From: Patescibacteria group bacterium
Lineage (GTDB): Bacteria; Patescibacteriota; Minisyncoccia; UBA6257; 02-FULL-45-10c
Direction of reading: 5' to 3'
Assembly (NCBI GenBank): GCA_018896875.1
Contig: JAHILT010000017.1
Span: 1-52,494 of the forward strand
DNA: 52,494 nt
The notes below the pieces were generated by a model. It saw nothing but the letters and a program-made list of their open reading frames with translations. It did not search any database and had not been told where the DNA came from. Below, one piece after another: positions 39,830 through 47,537 of this stretch; position 1 is the stretch's first letter, and each line of letters begins with the position of its first letter. The position numbers were made by a program, and so were the translations under genes.

Positions 39830-41059
39830 TTATTCAGTATTTCCTTCAGGATTCATGTCTTCTGTTTTTTCTGGAGAATCTGCTATCCCTCCTTCTTGGA
39901 CTTCTTCTGGTCTAGATTGAGATCTTACATCTATTTTCCATCCAGTAAGTTTGGCAGCTAAACGAACATTTTGTCCTCCTTTTCCAATCGCTAAACTTAA
40001 TTGATCTTCAGGAACGAATGCCTTAGCTTCCCTACGTTCTAAAACTTCAACAGAATTTATTTTGGCAGGAGAAAGAGAATTAGCGATAAATTCTTCTGGA
40101 CTATCAGACCATTCAATAATATCAATTTTTTCTTGTCCTAATTCATTACTTACCGACATTACTCTAGTTCCGCGTTGTCCTACGCAAGAACCAACAGGAT
40201 CAATTCCTTCGGCGTTAGAAACAACAGCTATTTTAGTACGGTTCCCTGGCTCTCTGGCTATAGCTTTTATTTCAACTGTTCCGTCGCTAACCTCTGGAAC
40301 TTCTATTTGAAATAATTTTTTTATAAATTCAGGATGAGACCTAGAAAGTATTATACCTGGAATTCTTGATTCTTCTTGAACTGCCAATAAATAAAATCTC
40401 ATTCTATTCCCTGGTTTGTAATGTTCTCCAGGGATAGTTTCGTTGGAAAACATTATCCCGACAGCTCTTCCAAGATCCACAAAAGTATTTCCTCGTTCAA
40501 ATCTTTGAATAACGCCACTTATAATTTCTCCTACTTTGTCTTGGTATTCTTTAATTATAGATCCCCTTTCTGCTTCTCTTAATTTTTGAAGTACAACTTG
40601 TTTAGCAGTTTGAGCAGCTATTCTTCCAAAGTCATCATGAATTTCTAATGGAAATTCTAATTCTTCTTCTAGTTTTATTTTTTTGTTTATTTTCTTAGCA
40701 TCTTCAATAAGAATATGACGATCTGGATTATAGCGAGGAATCTTTTCTTCGTCATCATCTATGGTCTCTTTTGAAGGCAAAATTTCTTTTTTCTTAGACT
40801 CATGGTCGGAATCACTCAACTCAAATTCTTCTATAATCTTTACAGTATTTTCGTCTTCTACAGTTTTAATTTGCCAAAATTTTAACGTACCTGTTTTTAA
40901 ATCAAATTTGCATTTTATAATTTCGCTTCTTTTGCCAAATTCTTTTTTGTAAGCCGCGGCAATAGAACTTTCAATTGCAGTTAAAATTTGTTCAGAATCA
41001 AGTCCTTTTTCTTCTGCTATTTGATCAACAGCTTTTTTAATTTCTTTTAAGTTAAACAT
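39830..41059 (-). CDS. nusA: Transcription termination/antitermination factor NusA
   Basis: Binds RNA polymerase and nascent RNA. Seen: the N-terminal domain (FNLKEIKKAVDQIAEEKGLD, AIESSIAAAYKKEFG) with a charged insertion (about 85-115), an S1 domain (VGEIISGVIQRFERGNTFVD, LGRAVGIMF), KH1 (GNRTKIAVVSNAEGIDPVGS, CVGQRGTRVMSVSNELG) and KH2 (LSLAIGKGGQNVRLAAKLTG). An acidic tail follows KH2; there are no C-terminal acidic repeats of the proteobacterial type. 409 residues fits. Its neighbours are not the usual rimP or infB. Confidence 0.96.
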   Translation of the reverse strand: MFNLKEIKKAVDQIAEEKGLDSEQILTAIESSIAAAYKKEFGKRSEIIKCKFDLKTGTLKFWQIKTVEDENTVKIIEEFELSDSDHESKKKEILPSKETIDDDEEKIPRYNPDRHILIEDAKKINKKIKLEEELEFPLEIHDDFGRIAAQTAKQVVLQKLREAERGSIIKEYQDKVGEIISGVIQRFERGNTFVDLGRAVGIMFSNETIPGEHYKPGNRMRFYLLAVQEESRIPGIILSRSHPEFIKKLFQIEVPEVSDGTVEIKAIAREPGNRTKIAVVSNAEGIDPVGSCVGQRGTRVMSVSNELGQEKIDIIEWSDSPEEFIANSLSPAKINSVEVLERREAKAFVPEDQLSLAIGKGGQNVRLAAKLTGWKIDVRSQSRPEEVQEGGIADSPEKTEDMNPEGNTE

Positions 41060-41389
41060 AGTAACAGTAATTAGCCACTAGCCACTAGTTATTGCGAGTG
41101 GAGTGCGGCATTTTTATAATTTAATAACTCGACTTAGCTAATTGTATTTAATATTTTTTTTACGACTTTATTAGTTATACACTAATTTTGAAATGACTCC
41201 GCATTGCGGAGCCATTTCAATCATTAACGTCATTATACGAATAGACTCACTAATTGTCAAATTTTTTCTAACCCACTCCTCAATCCTCCCTCTTCTGGAA
41301 GGGGGAGGAAGGTGGGGGGTTATTTTCTTTCTCCTTTCCTTTCTTCTTGCTAATACCTAGTGGCTAGTACCTAATCCCTAGTGTCTATT
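41060..41389. other. Repeat-rich intergenic region between nusA and the 1125-residue gene
   Basis: Holds two CTAGTGGCTAGT-family copies (41069-41091 and 41350-41384), a 15-bp hairpin at 41189-41219 (TGAAATGACTCCGCA with one G-T pair), and a palindromic repeat at 41270-41321 (AACCCACTCCTC to GGTGGGGGGTT). No coding region is seen. The 41189 hairpin may be part of the nusA leader; there is no adjacent T-run in the minus direction. Confidence 0.6.
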
Positions 41390-44300
41390 TCATTCTTCTA
41401 CTATCACTTCAGCTTCAAATGATTTAGAAACACTTGAATTATTACAAGTAAGAATATATGTAGTGGTTTGATCTGGAGAAACTCGTATTGAACCATAAGT
41501 ATTAATTTCTTCGTTAACGCCTGGTTCCAAAGAACACCATTCCGCATATTCACATTTCCAGGAAAGTTCAGAATCAGTAATAAAGGCAGATTGTTTATCA
41601 ATAGTTGGAGGCAAGGCAGTGAAAGAACAAGTAGGAGCTTCAACAACTCTTAATGCAATTGATTTTATTGTTGTTCCTAATTCTCCAACACAAGTTAAAG
41701 TATAATTGAAATTCTTTTTTACAGAGCTAACAAATCTTTGAATTCCTTCAAGCTCTTTTTCTCCACCCCAAGATCCCGATGCTTCGCAAGAATCAGCGTT
41801 AGCAACGCTCCATATTAGATTGTATTCAGCTGGCGCTCCTATAATTTGTTCCGAGGCATCATTTCCATCTATTTTAAAGTTAATAATTGGGGCTGTATCT
41901 GGAGGAGGAGGTCCTTCAACAGTTATATCTACATAAGATATATTGGAAAATTTCTTATCGTTTTGCAGTAATCTAAAAATACCGTATCTATAAGTTCCAG
42001 GTTCATTATTAAATGTAAAGTTTCCCAAACGAACATTGCATTCTTTGGCGTTTTCTGGACTTTTAACCATTCCTTTAAATTCTGCGGGATTTCTTGCTAA
42101 GTCTATATTGTATAAACAATAACCACTATTAGTTAAAAGAGAACTCCATCCTTCTGTAGCATCTCTACTAGTTTTTCCGTCATTGTTTATGTCTTGATTG
42201 ACTTTCACATAAAGATCAGTTGGTTCGCCGCGAGCCACAGTAATATCTTGAGAATAAGTTATTTGGTCCGTGCTAATAGAAGCCTCAGCGACAGGCATTT
42301 GCTCTTCTGATAATTTATCTTTTCTTCCTAATAAATTATCAATCAATCCGCTTCTACTATCTCCTCCTGTTCCTCCTACAACATTTACAACAACCGTATC
42401 AGATCCTGATCCAGGGCAGTAAAGAGAATAAGTATACTTGCCATTTTTCTTTAAAGTTATATCTTCGGAACCAGCTTTAAGTTTAACCTTAAGCCAAGAG
42501 CCAGTGGCTAAACAATATTTGTCTAAATTCCAAGAGAGCGTAAATTTAGACTGGCTTTCAATCGTAATAGGCCCATCAACGCCATTGACTTTAAGATCTA
42601 TAGTGTCTTTTTCTGGTAAAACCTCTTGTTCTCTAAATGGTTTAGGAGGTGGCGGAGGGGGCTCAGGTTCTTCCCATTCAGGAAGTTCAATACTGGCGCT
42701 TTTAATTTCTATTCTTACAGTTTTTGTTTTAGACGCGCCATTAAAACCTATCGCTGTTAAGGTATATGTAGTGCTTATGGCAGGGCGAACATTTGCGGTT
42801 CCGCTTAGCGAATTGCCGACATTATGATCAATAGAAACTTTTTCAGCATCAGCAACTTCCCACGTTAAAGTAGCGAATTCGTCTTTTTCAATTTCTGTTT
42901 TGTCTGTGCTGAATTCAACTTCTGGAAGTGGCATATCTTCAACATTTCCTACTAAAATGTTGAGTTTTCGCATAGCTTCTTCAGGCCCACCTTCGCTTTC
43001 TGGAAATTCACTATTATTCACTCTAAGCACGAAAGTGTATGTTCCTGTCCTAAGGGAGCTAGTGTTTATTTTTAACGGATTGTCTCTGTTGTTTTTAATA
43101 TCCGAAGAGCTTAATAACTTTTCATCTCCAATTCCTTTTTTGAGATAAACAGATATATCAAGGGGGCCGCTATATTTATTATATTCAACTTTAACGTCCC
43201 ATTCTAATTCAAAAGTTTTTCCAATAGGTATCTGCCATTCAGTAGTTGAATCTACAGGCATAGGTATTAAATCTTTATTGTCTTCTACAATTTCAAAATC
43301 ATTTATTTCAGGATTTGGAAGAACGTCTCTAAGATCTTTCACTGAAATTTTAATTGGTTCGAAAGTTGCTTCTTCAAGCCCGTTGTCGCTTGCAGGAAAT
43401 TCATCATTATTTACTTTAATTGTGAAAGTGTATATTCCTGTTTCAAAAGAACTAGTATCTATTAGTAATGGTTCGTTTTCATTATTTTTGATTTTTGAAG
43501 AAGCTACAAACTTGCTTTTTTCAATTCCTGTTTGGCTAAAAATATCTATTGAAAGAGGACTGCCGTTTTCGTCTCCATATTCGTCATTTTCAACATCCCA
43601 TTTTAATTCAAAAGTTTTTCCCTTAATTATTTGCCATTTAGACTTTGAATTAGGTATCGCGCTGATATCTGTCAAGTCTTCATTTCCTTCTGTAATAATT
43701 TTAAAGTCTTTTATTTCTGGATCTGGAGGAATGTCCCCGACGAATACTTTTATTTCTTTTTCTTCTTTACCGCGTTCAGGAGAATTTTTTCCATCTAGTA
43801 CTCCATAGCATGAAAACGTGTATATATATATTCCTCTCTTGACATTTTCAAAAGGAAAATCGTCTGATTTCGGAGTAATTTCTCCTGTTCTTACGTTAAT
43901 TCCAACTTCGCCAACTTCTATTTTTCTTTCAAACGAATTAGATGGGCTGGTTGCATTGTCTCCTGATAAATCACAACGCGCGGATGGATTAGAAAGACCC
44001 CACTTTAATATAAGTTTATTATAGGCGTCAATTTCAAATCTATCATTTTCAGAATTTAGCGTTGCATTTGTTGATAAAGACATTGAATTTTCATCAGATC
44101 TGAGTCCACACCCGTCAAATTTCAATGGCGGATAATTGCTTGGATAAAAAGTGCCGTAGACATCACGTGGTGGTGTGTGATAATTAATGTAACACCAAAT
44201 TGTTATAGAATTAGCGCTTTTTGATGTATTTATTTCTCCAGGCAAACAGGATCTTATAATTTCCGTTTTTATTTTGTCGTAAATTCGGGGTATTGAAAAA

Positions 44301-44767
44301 TAGACTGGAAGATTGACAGCTTTTATTTGATGGTGTGTGGTACCAAAACTTTCATAATCATTTTTCTTGCATTCAGCAGGACTATGCGCTGCGCCAGGAT
44401 TGCGCAATAAAGATGCCAAATAGTTTCCATCAGCTATTGTGCTCCAGTTGGGTATTGTGCTATCAATTGCCTTCCATAATTCTTCAAGATTAGAAGCAAG
44501 AGCATAGGGTATTTTTATAGTGTCTAAACTTAGTCTTATTTGTGTAATTTTGTTCCAGTTAGGAAAATCCGATTGATTAAAAATACAATACTTATTTTCT
44601 TCTAAATCATTAAGTTGCGCGAAACTTCCGTTTTCTTTAAAGGCAGCACAATGTATTATATTACCATCTTCATCTATTGCATTTTCGTAGCCTGCAAGGC
44701 TATCTTGGGCAAATAAAAAAACAAATCCAAAAGTTATCAATAATAAAAATTTAATTTTGTTATTCAT
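41390..44767 (-). CDS. Very large secreted multi-domain Ig-like protein
   Basis: 1125 residues with a signal peptide (FLLLITFGFVFLFAQDSLAG). The N-terminal 250 residues are unique, with several Cys. Then two tandem copies of a domain of about 130 residues: copy 1 has KGKTFELKWDVENDEYG, LLIDTSSFETGIYTFTIKVN; copy 2 has IGKTFELEWDVKVEYNK, LKINTSSLRTGTYTFVLRVN. Then come PKD/Ig-like domains (FATLTWEVADAEKVSIDHNV; GNSLSGTANVRPAISTTYTL), a Pro-rich linker (EEPEPPPPPPKPF), and two further Ig-like domains, the last (CEYAEWCSLEP) with Cys. It has the repeat layout of an adhesin or surface stalk. It lies downstream of the TrpR-like gene, with three palindromes in its upstream region. Confidence 0.7.
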   Translation of the reverse strand: MNNKIKFLLLITFGFVFLFAQDSLAGYENAIDEDGNIIHCAAFKENGSFAQLNDLEENKYCIFNQSDFPNWNKITQIRLSLDTIKIPYALASNLEELWKAIDSTIPNWSTIADGNYLASLLRNPGAAHSPAECKKNDYESFGTTHHQIKAVNLPVYFSIPRIYDKIKTEIIRSCLPGEINTSKSANSITIWCYINYHTPPRDVYGTFYPSNYPPLKFDGCGLRSDENSMSLSTNATLNSENDRFEIDAYNKLILKWGLSNPSARCDLSGDNATSPSNSFERKIEVGEVGINVRTGEITPKSDDFPFENVKRGIYIYTFSCYGVLDGKNSPERGKEEKEIKVFVGDIPPDPEIKDFKIITEGNEDLTDISAIPNSKSKWQIIKGKTFELKWDVENDEYGDENGSPLSIDIFSQTGIEKSKFVASSKIKNNENEPLLIDTSSFETGIYTFTIKVNNDEFPASDNGLEEATFEPIKISVKDLRDVLPNPEINDFEIVEDNKDLIPMPVDSTTEWQIPIGKTFELEWDVKVEYNKYSGPLDISVYLKKGIGDEKLLSSSDIKNNRDNPLKINTSSLRTGTYTFVLRVNNSEFPESEGGPEEAMRKLNILVGNVEDMPLPEVEFSTDKTEIEKDEFATLTWEVADAEKVSIDHNVGNSLSGTANVRPAISTTYTLTAIGFNGASKTKTVRIEIKSASIELPEWEEPEPPPPPPKPFREQEVLPEKDTIDLKVNGVDGPITIESQSKFTLSWNLDKYCLATGSWLKVKLKAGSEDITLKKNGKYTYSLYCPGSGSDTVVVNVVGGTGGDSRSGLIDNLLGRKDKLSEEQMPVAEASISTDQITYSQDITVARGEPTDLYVKVNQDINNDGKTSRDATEGWSSLLTNSGYCLYNIDLARNPAEFKGMVKSPENAKECNVRLGNFTFNNEPGTYRYGIFRLLQNDKKFSNISYVDITVEGPPPPDTAPIINFKIDGNDASEQIIGAPAEYNLIWSVANADSCEASGSWGGEKELEGIQRFVSSVKKNFNYTLTCVGELGTTIKSIALRVVEAPTCSFTALPPTIDKQSAFITDSELSWKCEYAEWCSLEPGVNEEINTYGSIRVSPDQTTTYILTCNNSSVSKSFEAEVIVEE

Positions 44768-45013
44768 TTTTTAAAAATTTAATTCGGAAACAAATTATTT
44801 TTTTATCTTTAAAGTAATATCCGAATTTTTATTATTTAATGTATTTATAGATTATCATTTTTTTGAATGTGATACCAACCATAAAAATATAAATTTCTAA
44901 AGAAGGCTTATCTTTTCTCTTTTTCTCTTTTCCTCAATTCTTCTTTCTCTATTTTTGTTTTTCTATTCTTATTTTTGCATTTATATCTATATATATAAAT
45001 TTAGATAATCATT

Positions 45014-45041
45014 TCCATAGTCTCACGCGTGAGACTATGGA
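45014..45041. promoter_or_regulatory. Palindrome A of the GTCTCACGCGTGAGAC family
   Basis: A perfect 28-bp palindrome: outer arm TCCATA, core GTCTCACGCGTGAGAC, outer arm TATGGA. CTTTTTT follows on the plus strand. Confidence 0.8.
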
Positions 45042-45093
45042 CTTTTTTAAAAATCACCCATTTTTTAATTATTTTACTTTTTAAGTAATTATA

Positions 45094-45123
45094 TTCTTTA
45101 GTCTCACGCGTGAGACTAAAGAA
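45094..45123. promoter_or_regulatory. Palindrome B of the GTCTCACGCGTGAGAC family
   Basis: A perfect 30-bp palindrome: outer arms TTCTTTA and TAAAGAA around the same core. The outer arms differ from palindrome A. Confidence 0.8.
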
Positions 45124-45221
45124 CCTTTAAGGTTTTTAACTGTCTACTTTATTGTTTTTTTAATTACCTTTTTATCAAGTTTTCGATTATCCAGTTTTTA
45201 CTTTTTACTAAGTAGCTATCC

Positions 45222-45257
45222 TATCCCCATGGTCTCACGTGTGAGACCATGGGGATA
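45222..45257. promoter_or_regulatory. Palindrome C of the GTCTCACGCGTGAGAC family
   Basis: Two 17-base arms pair perfectly (TATCCCCATG + GTCTCAC) around a central GT where other copies have GC. It ends 16 bases from the TrpR-like stop codon. Confidence 0.8.
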
Positions 45258-45272
45258 ATGTAAATTCTAAAG

Positions 45273-45659
45273 CTATAAAATATTTAAAATATTTTCTGCG
45301 CCTTTATATTTTCGCTGATAAACTCTTATTTTTTTATGTTTTGTTAGAGTTGAATATTTTCTTTTTCTGTTGGGATTTTTACTATATCTTCTACCTTCTA
45401 AGATATCTTTTGTCTTACTTATTGTATTCGCCGAAACATTTAGAATTTTTTTAATATCACAATATTTTTTATTTTGATTTAATAGTTTCATTGTCGCTAT
45501 TCTTCGAAAAATAATACATTTTTCATAATCAGTTAAAAACTTATCAAAGAACTTATTTAAACTATCAATAGAATTAATATTTTTGAATTCTCTTAATAAT
45601 TCATTAATAATTTCTTTCTCAATAAACTTATCTAGTTTTTTATTAATTGAAGACTTCAT
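45273..45659 (-). CDS. TrpR-like (YerC/YecD family) DNA-binding regulator
   Basis: 128 residues from ATG 45659 (MKSSINKKLDKFIEKEIINE). The core FLTDYEKCIIFRRIATMKLL and KYCDIKKILNVSANTISKTK is the TrpR/YerC helix-turn-helix pattern (L.T..E......R....LL......I...L.VS..TIS). A basic tail follows (KNPNRKRKYSTLTKHKKIRV). The frame is open to GTG 45725, but that part runs through a perfect palindrome and the promoter, so the shorter start is right. Palindromes of one family lie on both sides, one overlapping its promoter, which suggests autoregulation. The ligand, if any, is unknown; tryptophan-contacting residues cannot be judged by eye. Confidence 0.8.
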   Translation of the reverse strand: MKSSINKKLDKFIEKEIINELLREFKNINSIDSLNKFFDKFLTDYEKCIIFRRIATMKLLNQNKKYCDIKKILNVSANTISKTKDILEGRRYSKNPNRKRKYSTLTKHKKIRVYQRKYKGAENILNIL

Positions 45660-45693
45660 ATTAAATTGATTGCTATTTTTTATATCAATAATA

Positions 45694-45702
45694 ATTATAT
45701 CA
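45694..45702 (-). promoter_or_regulatory. Extended -10 element of the TrpR-like gene
   Basis: On the minus strand TGATATAAT, with a perfect TATAAT hexamer 35 bases before the ATG. There is no good -35 box; the place where it should be (near 45717-45722) is inside palindrome D. Confidence 0.7.
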
Positions 45703-45709
45703 CAATAAA

Positions 45710-45743
45710 CCTTACTTAGTCTCACGCGTGAGACTAAGTAAGG
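45710..45743. promoter_or_regulatory. Palindrome D, likely operator of the TrpR-like gene
   Basis: A perfect 34-bp palindrome: outer arms CCTTACTTA and TAAGTAAGG around the core GTCTCACGCGTGAGAC. It covers the -35 region of the TrpR-like promoter, so a bound repressor would block transcription. Operator function is inferred. Confidence 0.75.
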
Positions 45744-45894
45744 CGTTCAATGACTAAATTTTTAATAACTGATTATTATTTCATTTCTCTCTGCTTGTCT
45801 GTGTGCGTGGTCGAGAATCTAGTTTTTCTGTTTATCGTTAGAAAATTAGTAATTTATCGTTTAGGGTTTGTTTGGGCCAATTAGAAATTATTAA

Positions 45895-46108
45895 TTAGAA
45901 ACCCCGCACCAGAAACTTCGCCGGGCAGTGAGAATTCAATTGCCCCCGCTTAGCGGGGGCAGTAATTGAAATAAATCACTATCTGGAAATAAAAATAGTT
46001 AAGTAATATAAAAAAGTTATATAATTATTGATTGAATTTCTACTGACCCGGTTCGTTTCGGTGCGGGACTAGTCCAGCACTGAGCCCTGCTCTAGTGCTG
46101 GGTTGTTT
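45895..46108 (+). ncRNA. Candidate structured RNA with long irregular stem
   Basis: The two ends pair over some 30 positions with internal loops: 45903-45910 (CCCGCACC) with 46060-46067, 45912-45916 (GAAAC) with 46055-46059, 45921-45925 (CCGGG) with 46047-46051, AGT with ACT, and 45934-45940 (ATTCAAT) with 46031-46037. Inside is a GC hairpin at 45941-45960 (GCCCCCGC/GCGGGGGC). A terminator-like stem (46074-46101, CCAGCACT/AGTGCTGG) with TTGTTTT follows on the plus strand. No clear promoter is seen upstream. A long bulged rod recalls 6S RNA, but no conserved bases were recognised. Confidence 0.5.
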
Positions 46109-46112
46109 TAGT

Positions 46113-46547
46113 CTATATATTCTCATAATGTCTTATTTCGGAATTTTTGAATAGTTCTTTAAGATTAAGATCTTTGGGATTTTGAAGGTAAATTTCTATA
46201 GCAATTAAATCTATTTGCCATCCTTTTTCTTCATCTATTAATTCTGGATGAGAATTTGCATAAAGAAGCACAGTTCGTTTTACTTTTTTAAATTTAGCTG
46301 GATTAAGATTGTTTTCTGGTGAAAAACAATCTGTGAAACATTTTTCGTTTTGTTTCACAGAAGTGTGAAACATTTTTAATGCTTTAACTTCCACAAATAC
46401 TAGAGTTTTATCCTTTTTTCTACATATAACATCTATCTCTCCCCATGGATATCGAACATTTCTTTCAATTATCTTATATTTTTTATCCACTAAGTACTGG
46501 CAAGCGATATCTTCTCCTATTTGACCTATTCTAATATGGTTTGGCAT
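46113..46547 (-). CDS. yraN: YraN family (UPF0102) endonuclease-like protein with repeat insertion
   Basis: Seen: RIGQIGEDIACQYLVDKKYK, IIERNVRYPWGEIDVICRKK, DKTLVFVEVKALK. This is the PD-(D/E)xK-like core of YraN (E..A...L, GEID, FVEVK). The family is usually about 120 residues; this one has 144. The surplus, residues 59-75 (MFHTSVKQNEKCFTDCF), is encoded by DNA carrying three TGTTTCAC/GTGAAACA half-sites. The product ends normally with WQIDLIAIEI. Function in the family is not firmly known. Confidence 0.9.
   Translation of the reverse strand: MPNHIRIGQIGEDIACQYLVDKKYKIIERNVRYPWGEIDVICRKKDKTLVFVEVKALKMFHTSVKQNEKCFTDCFSPENNLNPAKFKKVKRTVLLYANSHPELIDEEKGWQIDLIAIEIYLQNPKDLNLKELFKNSEIRHYENI
46330..46376. 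repeat. TGTTTCAC half-site repeats inserted in frame in yraN
   Basis: Half-sites at 46333-46340 (GTGAAACA), 46351-46358 (TGTTTCAC) and 46365-46372 (GTGAAACA). The last two form a 9-bp-arm inverted repeat with a 4-base centre; the first two form a 10-bp-arm one with a 10-base centre. Confidence 0.75.
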
Positions 46548-47050
46548 AATTTTTTAATTTTAAATAATTATTTTACAAATAAGTTTAACATAAATTTATA
46601 GTGTGAGACATGTTTAATGTTTCACGAATTACATTAATTACATTTTACGTATAAGACTATACACAATGTTTGTCGTGAAACATATCGATATGTTTTTTGT
46701 ATGTTTTAAGTTATTTATGGGCAACATGGATTGTTTCACGAATTACATTAGATACATTTTATATATGAATTATTTATAATGTTTGTCGTGAAACATATTC
46801 GTGCGTCTATATAATAGAATAATACAATTTTTCCATGAATTAGATTATTAATAATTGAGTATAACTTGATGTTTCACGTTTTACATAATAATTATTTTAA
46901 GCATAAACTTGTAACCGATGTTTCACAAATTGTTTCACATTCGGCAATTTGTTTGTTATTAGCTTGCCGAATTAATTAAAAAGCGTGGAACATTTTTGTT
47001 CCACGCTTTTTAAGGGTTAGTTGATTAGAAAAGGTTAGGGGTAGTCTAGA
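46548..47050. repeat. Cluster of TGTTTCACG half-sites (half of a parS-like palindrome)
   Basis: Two direct-repeat units of about 65 bases (46618-46682 and 46732-46795). Each begins TGTTTCACGAATTACATT and ends GTTTGTCGTGAAACA, so each is itself inverted at its ends. Further half-sites are at 46870-46878 (TGTTTCACG), 46919-46926 and 46931-46938 (TGTTTCAC). TGTTTCAC is exactly one half of the widely known 16-bp parS sequence bound by ParB. There is no ORF in these 500 bases. A terminator closes the region on the right. Confidence 0.75.
46978..47011 (-). terminator. Rho-independent terminator of the 92-residue gene
   Basis: AAAAAGCGTGGAACA and TGTTCCACGCTTTTT, 4-base loop; symmetrical, so it works in both directions. 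Confidence 0.88.
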
Positions 47051-47329
47051 TTAATTTTCTTCTTTCTCTATTTCTGATCTGATATATTCCATGGCTTCTT
47101 GTTCATTTTCTTTATATAATTCTATCAATTCGTTTTGTCGGTTTACAAACAAATCTCTAAATTTAGAAGCATATTTTTTTATCCAATCCTTTCTTATATC
47201 TTCTAATGATAATGATTTGTCCTGGTTTGCCATTAGGGAATGATATTCAATAACGCTTCTTTCAATTATTATAGCGTGTTCTTCCGGAGATAATTCTTTT
47301 TTTGGTTTTTTAAATTCTGGCGTTTTCAT
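47051..47329 (-). CDS. Small charged hypothetical protein
   Basis: 92 residues, helical and charged: MKTPEFKKPKKELSPEEHAI, then DIRKDWIKKYASKFRDLFVN and NELIELYKENEQEAMEYIRS. No signal peptide, no known domain. It has its own terminator and lies next to the tRNA-Val gene on the same strand. Confidence 0.55.
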   Translation of the reverse strand: MKTPEFKKPKKELSPEEHAIIIERSVIEYHSLMANQDKSLSLEDIRKDWIKKYASKFRDLFVNRQNELIELYKENEQEAMEYIRSEIEKEEN

Positions 47330-47383
47330 TTTTTTATTGTTTGCTATTAATTATAACTCTTCTTTTATTATTAGTTGTTTGTT

Positions 47384-47458
47384 TGGTGCGCGCTGAGGGA
47401 ATCGAACCCCCGACCTACTCGGTGTAAACGAGTCGCTCTGCCACTAAGCTAAGCGCGC
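47384..47458 (-). tRNA. tRNA-Val (anticodon UAC), CCA encoded
   Basis: On the minus strand the acceptor GCGCGCT pairs with AGCGCGC; the D arm is GCTTAGTGGCAGAGC; the anticodon arm ACTCG-TTTACAC-CGAGT gives anticodon UAC; the T arm is GGGGG-TTCGATT-CCCTC. Discriminator A is followed by CCA in the DNA. Confidence 0.95.
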
Positions 47459-47505
47459 TAAAAATTTACTTTATAATAGCAATATTATTTTTTAATATCA
47501 ATATA

Positions 47506-47537
47506 AAAATCCCACACTCATTTTTGAGTGTGGGATT
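47506..47537 (-). terminator. Terminator overlapping the end of the 147-residue gene
   Basis: AAATCCCACACTCA and TGAGTGTGGGATTT form a 14-bp stem with a short loop and A/T runs at its ends; the stop codon TGA (47520-47518) lies in the stem. Confidence 0.85.

Larger units (their letters stand above)
44768..45272. promoter_or_regulatory. 505-base region with three palindromes upstream of the large surface-protein gene
   Basis: It contains the palindromes at 45014-45041, 45094-45123 and 45222-45257, each with the core GTCTCAC-nn-GTGAGAC. The stretch 44895-44985 is pyrimidine-rich. No ORF is convincing on either strand. The minus-strand promoter of the 1125-residue gene should be here; I cannot point to clear boxes. 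Confidence 0.65.

Noticed and set aside
42438-44024. Several plus-strand ORFs opposite the 1125-residue gene
   Set aside because: Shadows of the long minus-strand gene: Ser/Leu/Phe-rich, no start signals, and the minus frame has a signal peptide and internal domain duplication.
45014-45257. Palindromes A-C as Rho-independent terminators of the TrpR-like gene
   Set aside because: On the minus strand no T-run follows any of them. Only copy A has a T-run, on the plus strand where there is no gene. Copy D lies upstream of the gene.
45660-45725. Upstream start (GTG 45725) for the TrpR-like gene
   Set aside because: The extra 22 codons are the promoter (TGATATAAT) and half of a perfect palindrome; the family similarity begins after ATG 45659.
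46618-46940. CRISPR array from the repeated TGTTTCACGAATTACATT
   Set aside because: Repeats are few, unevenly spaced and partly inverted; no cas genes and no uniform repeat-spacer periodicity.
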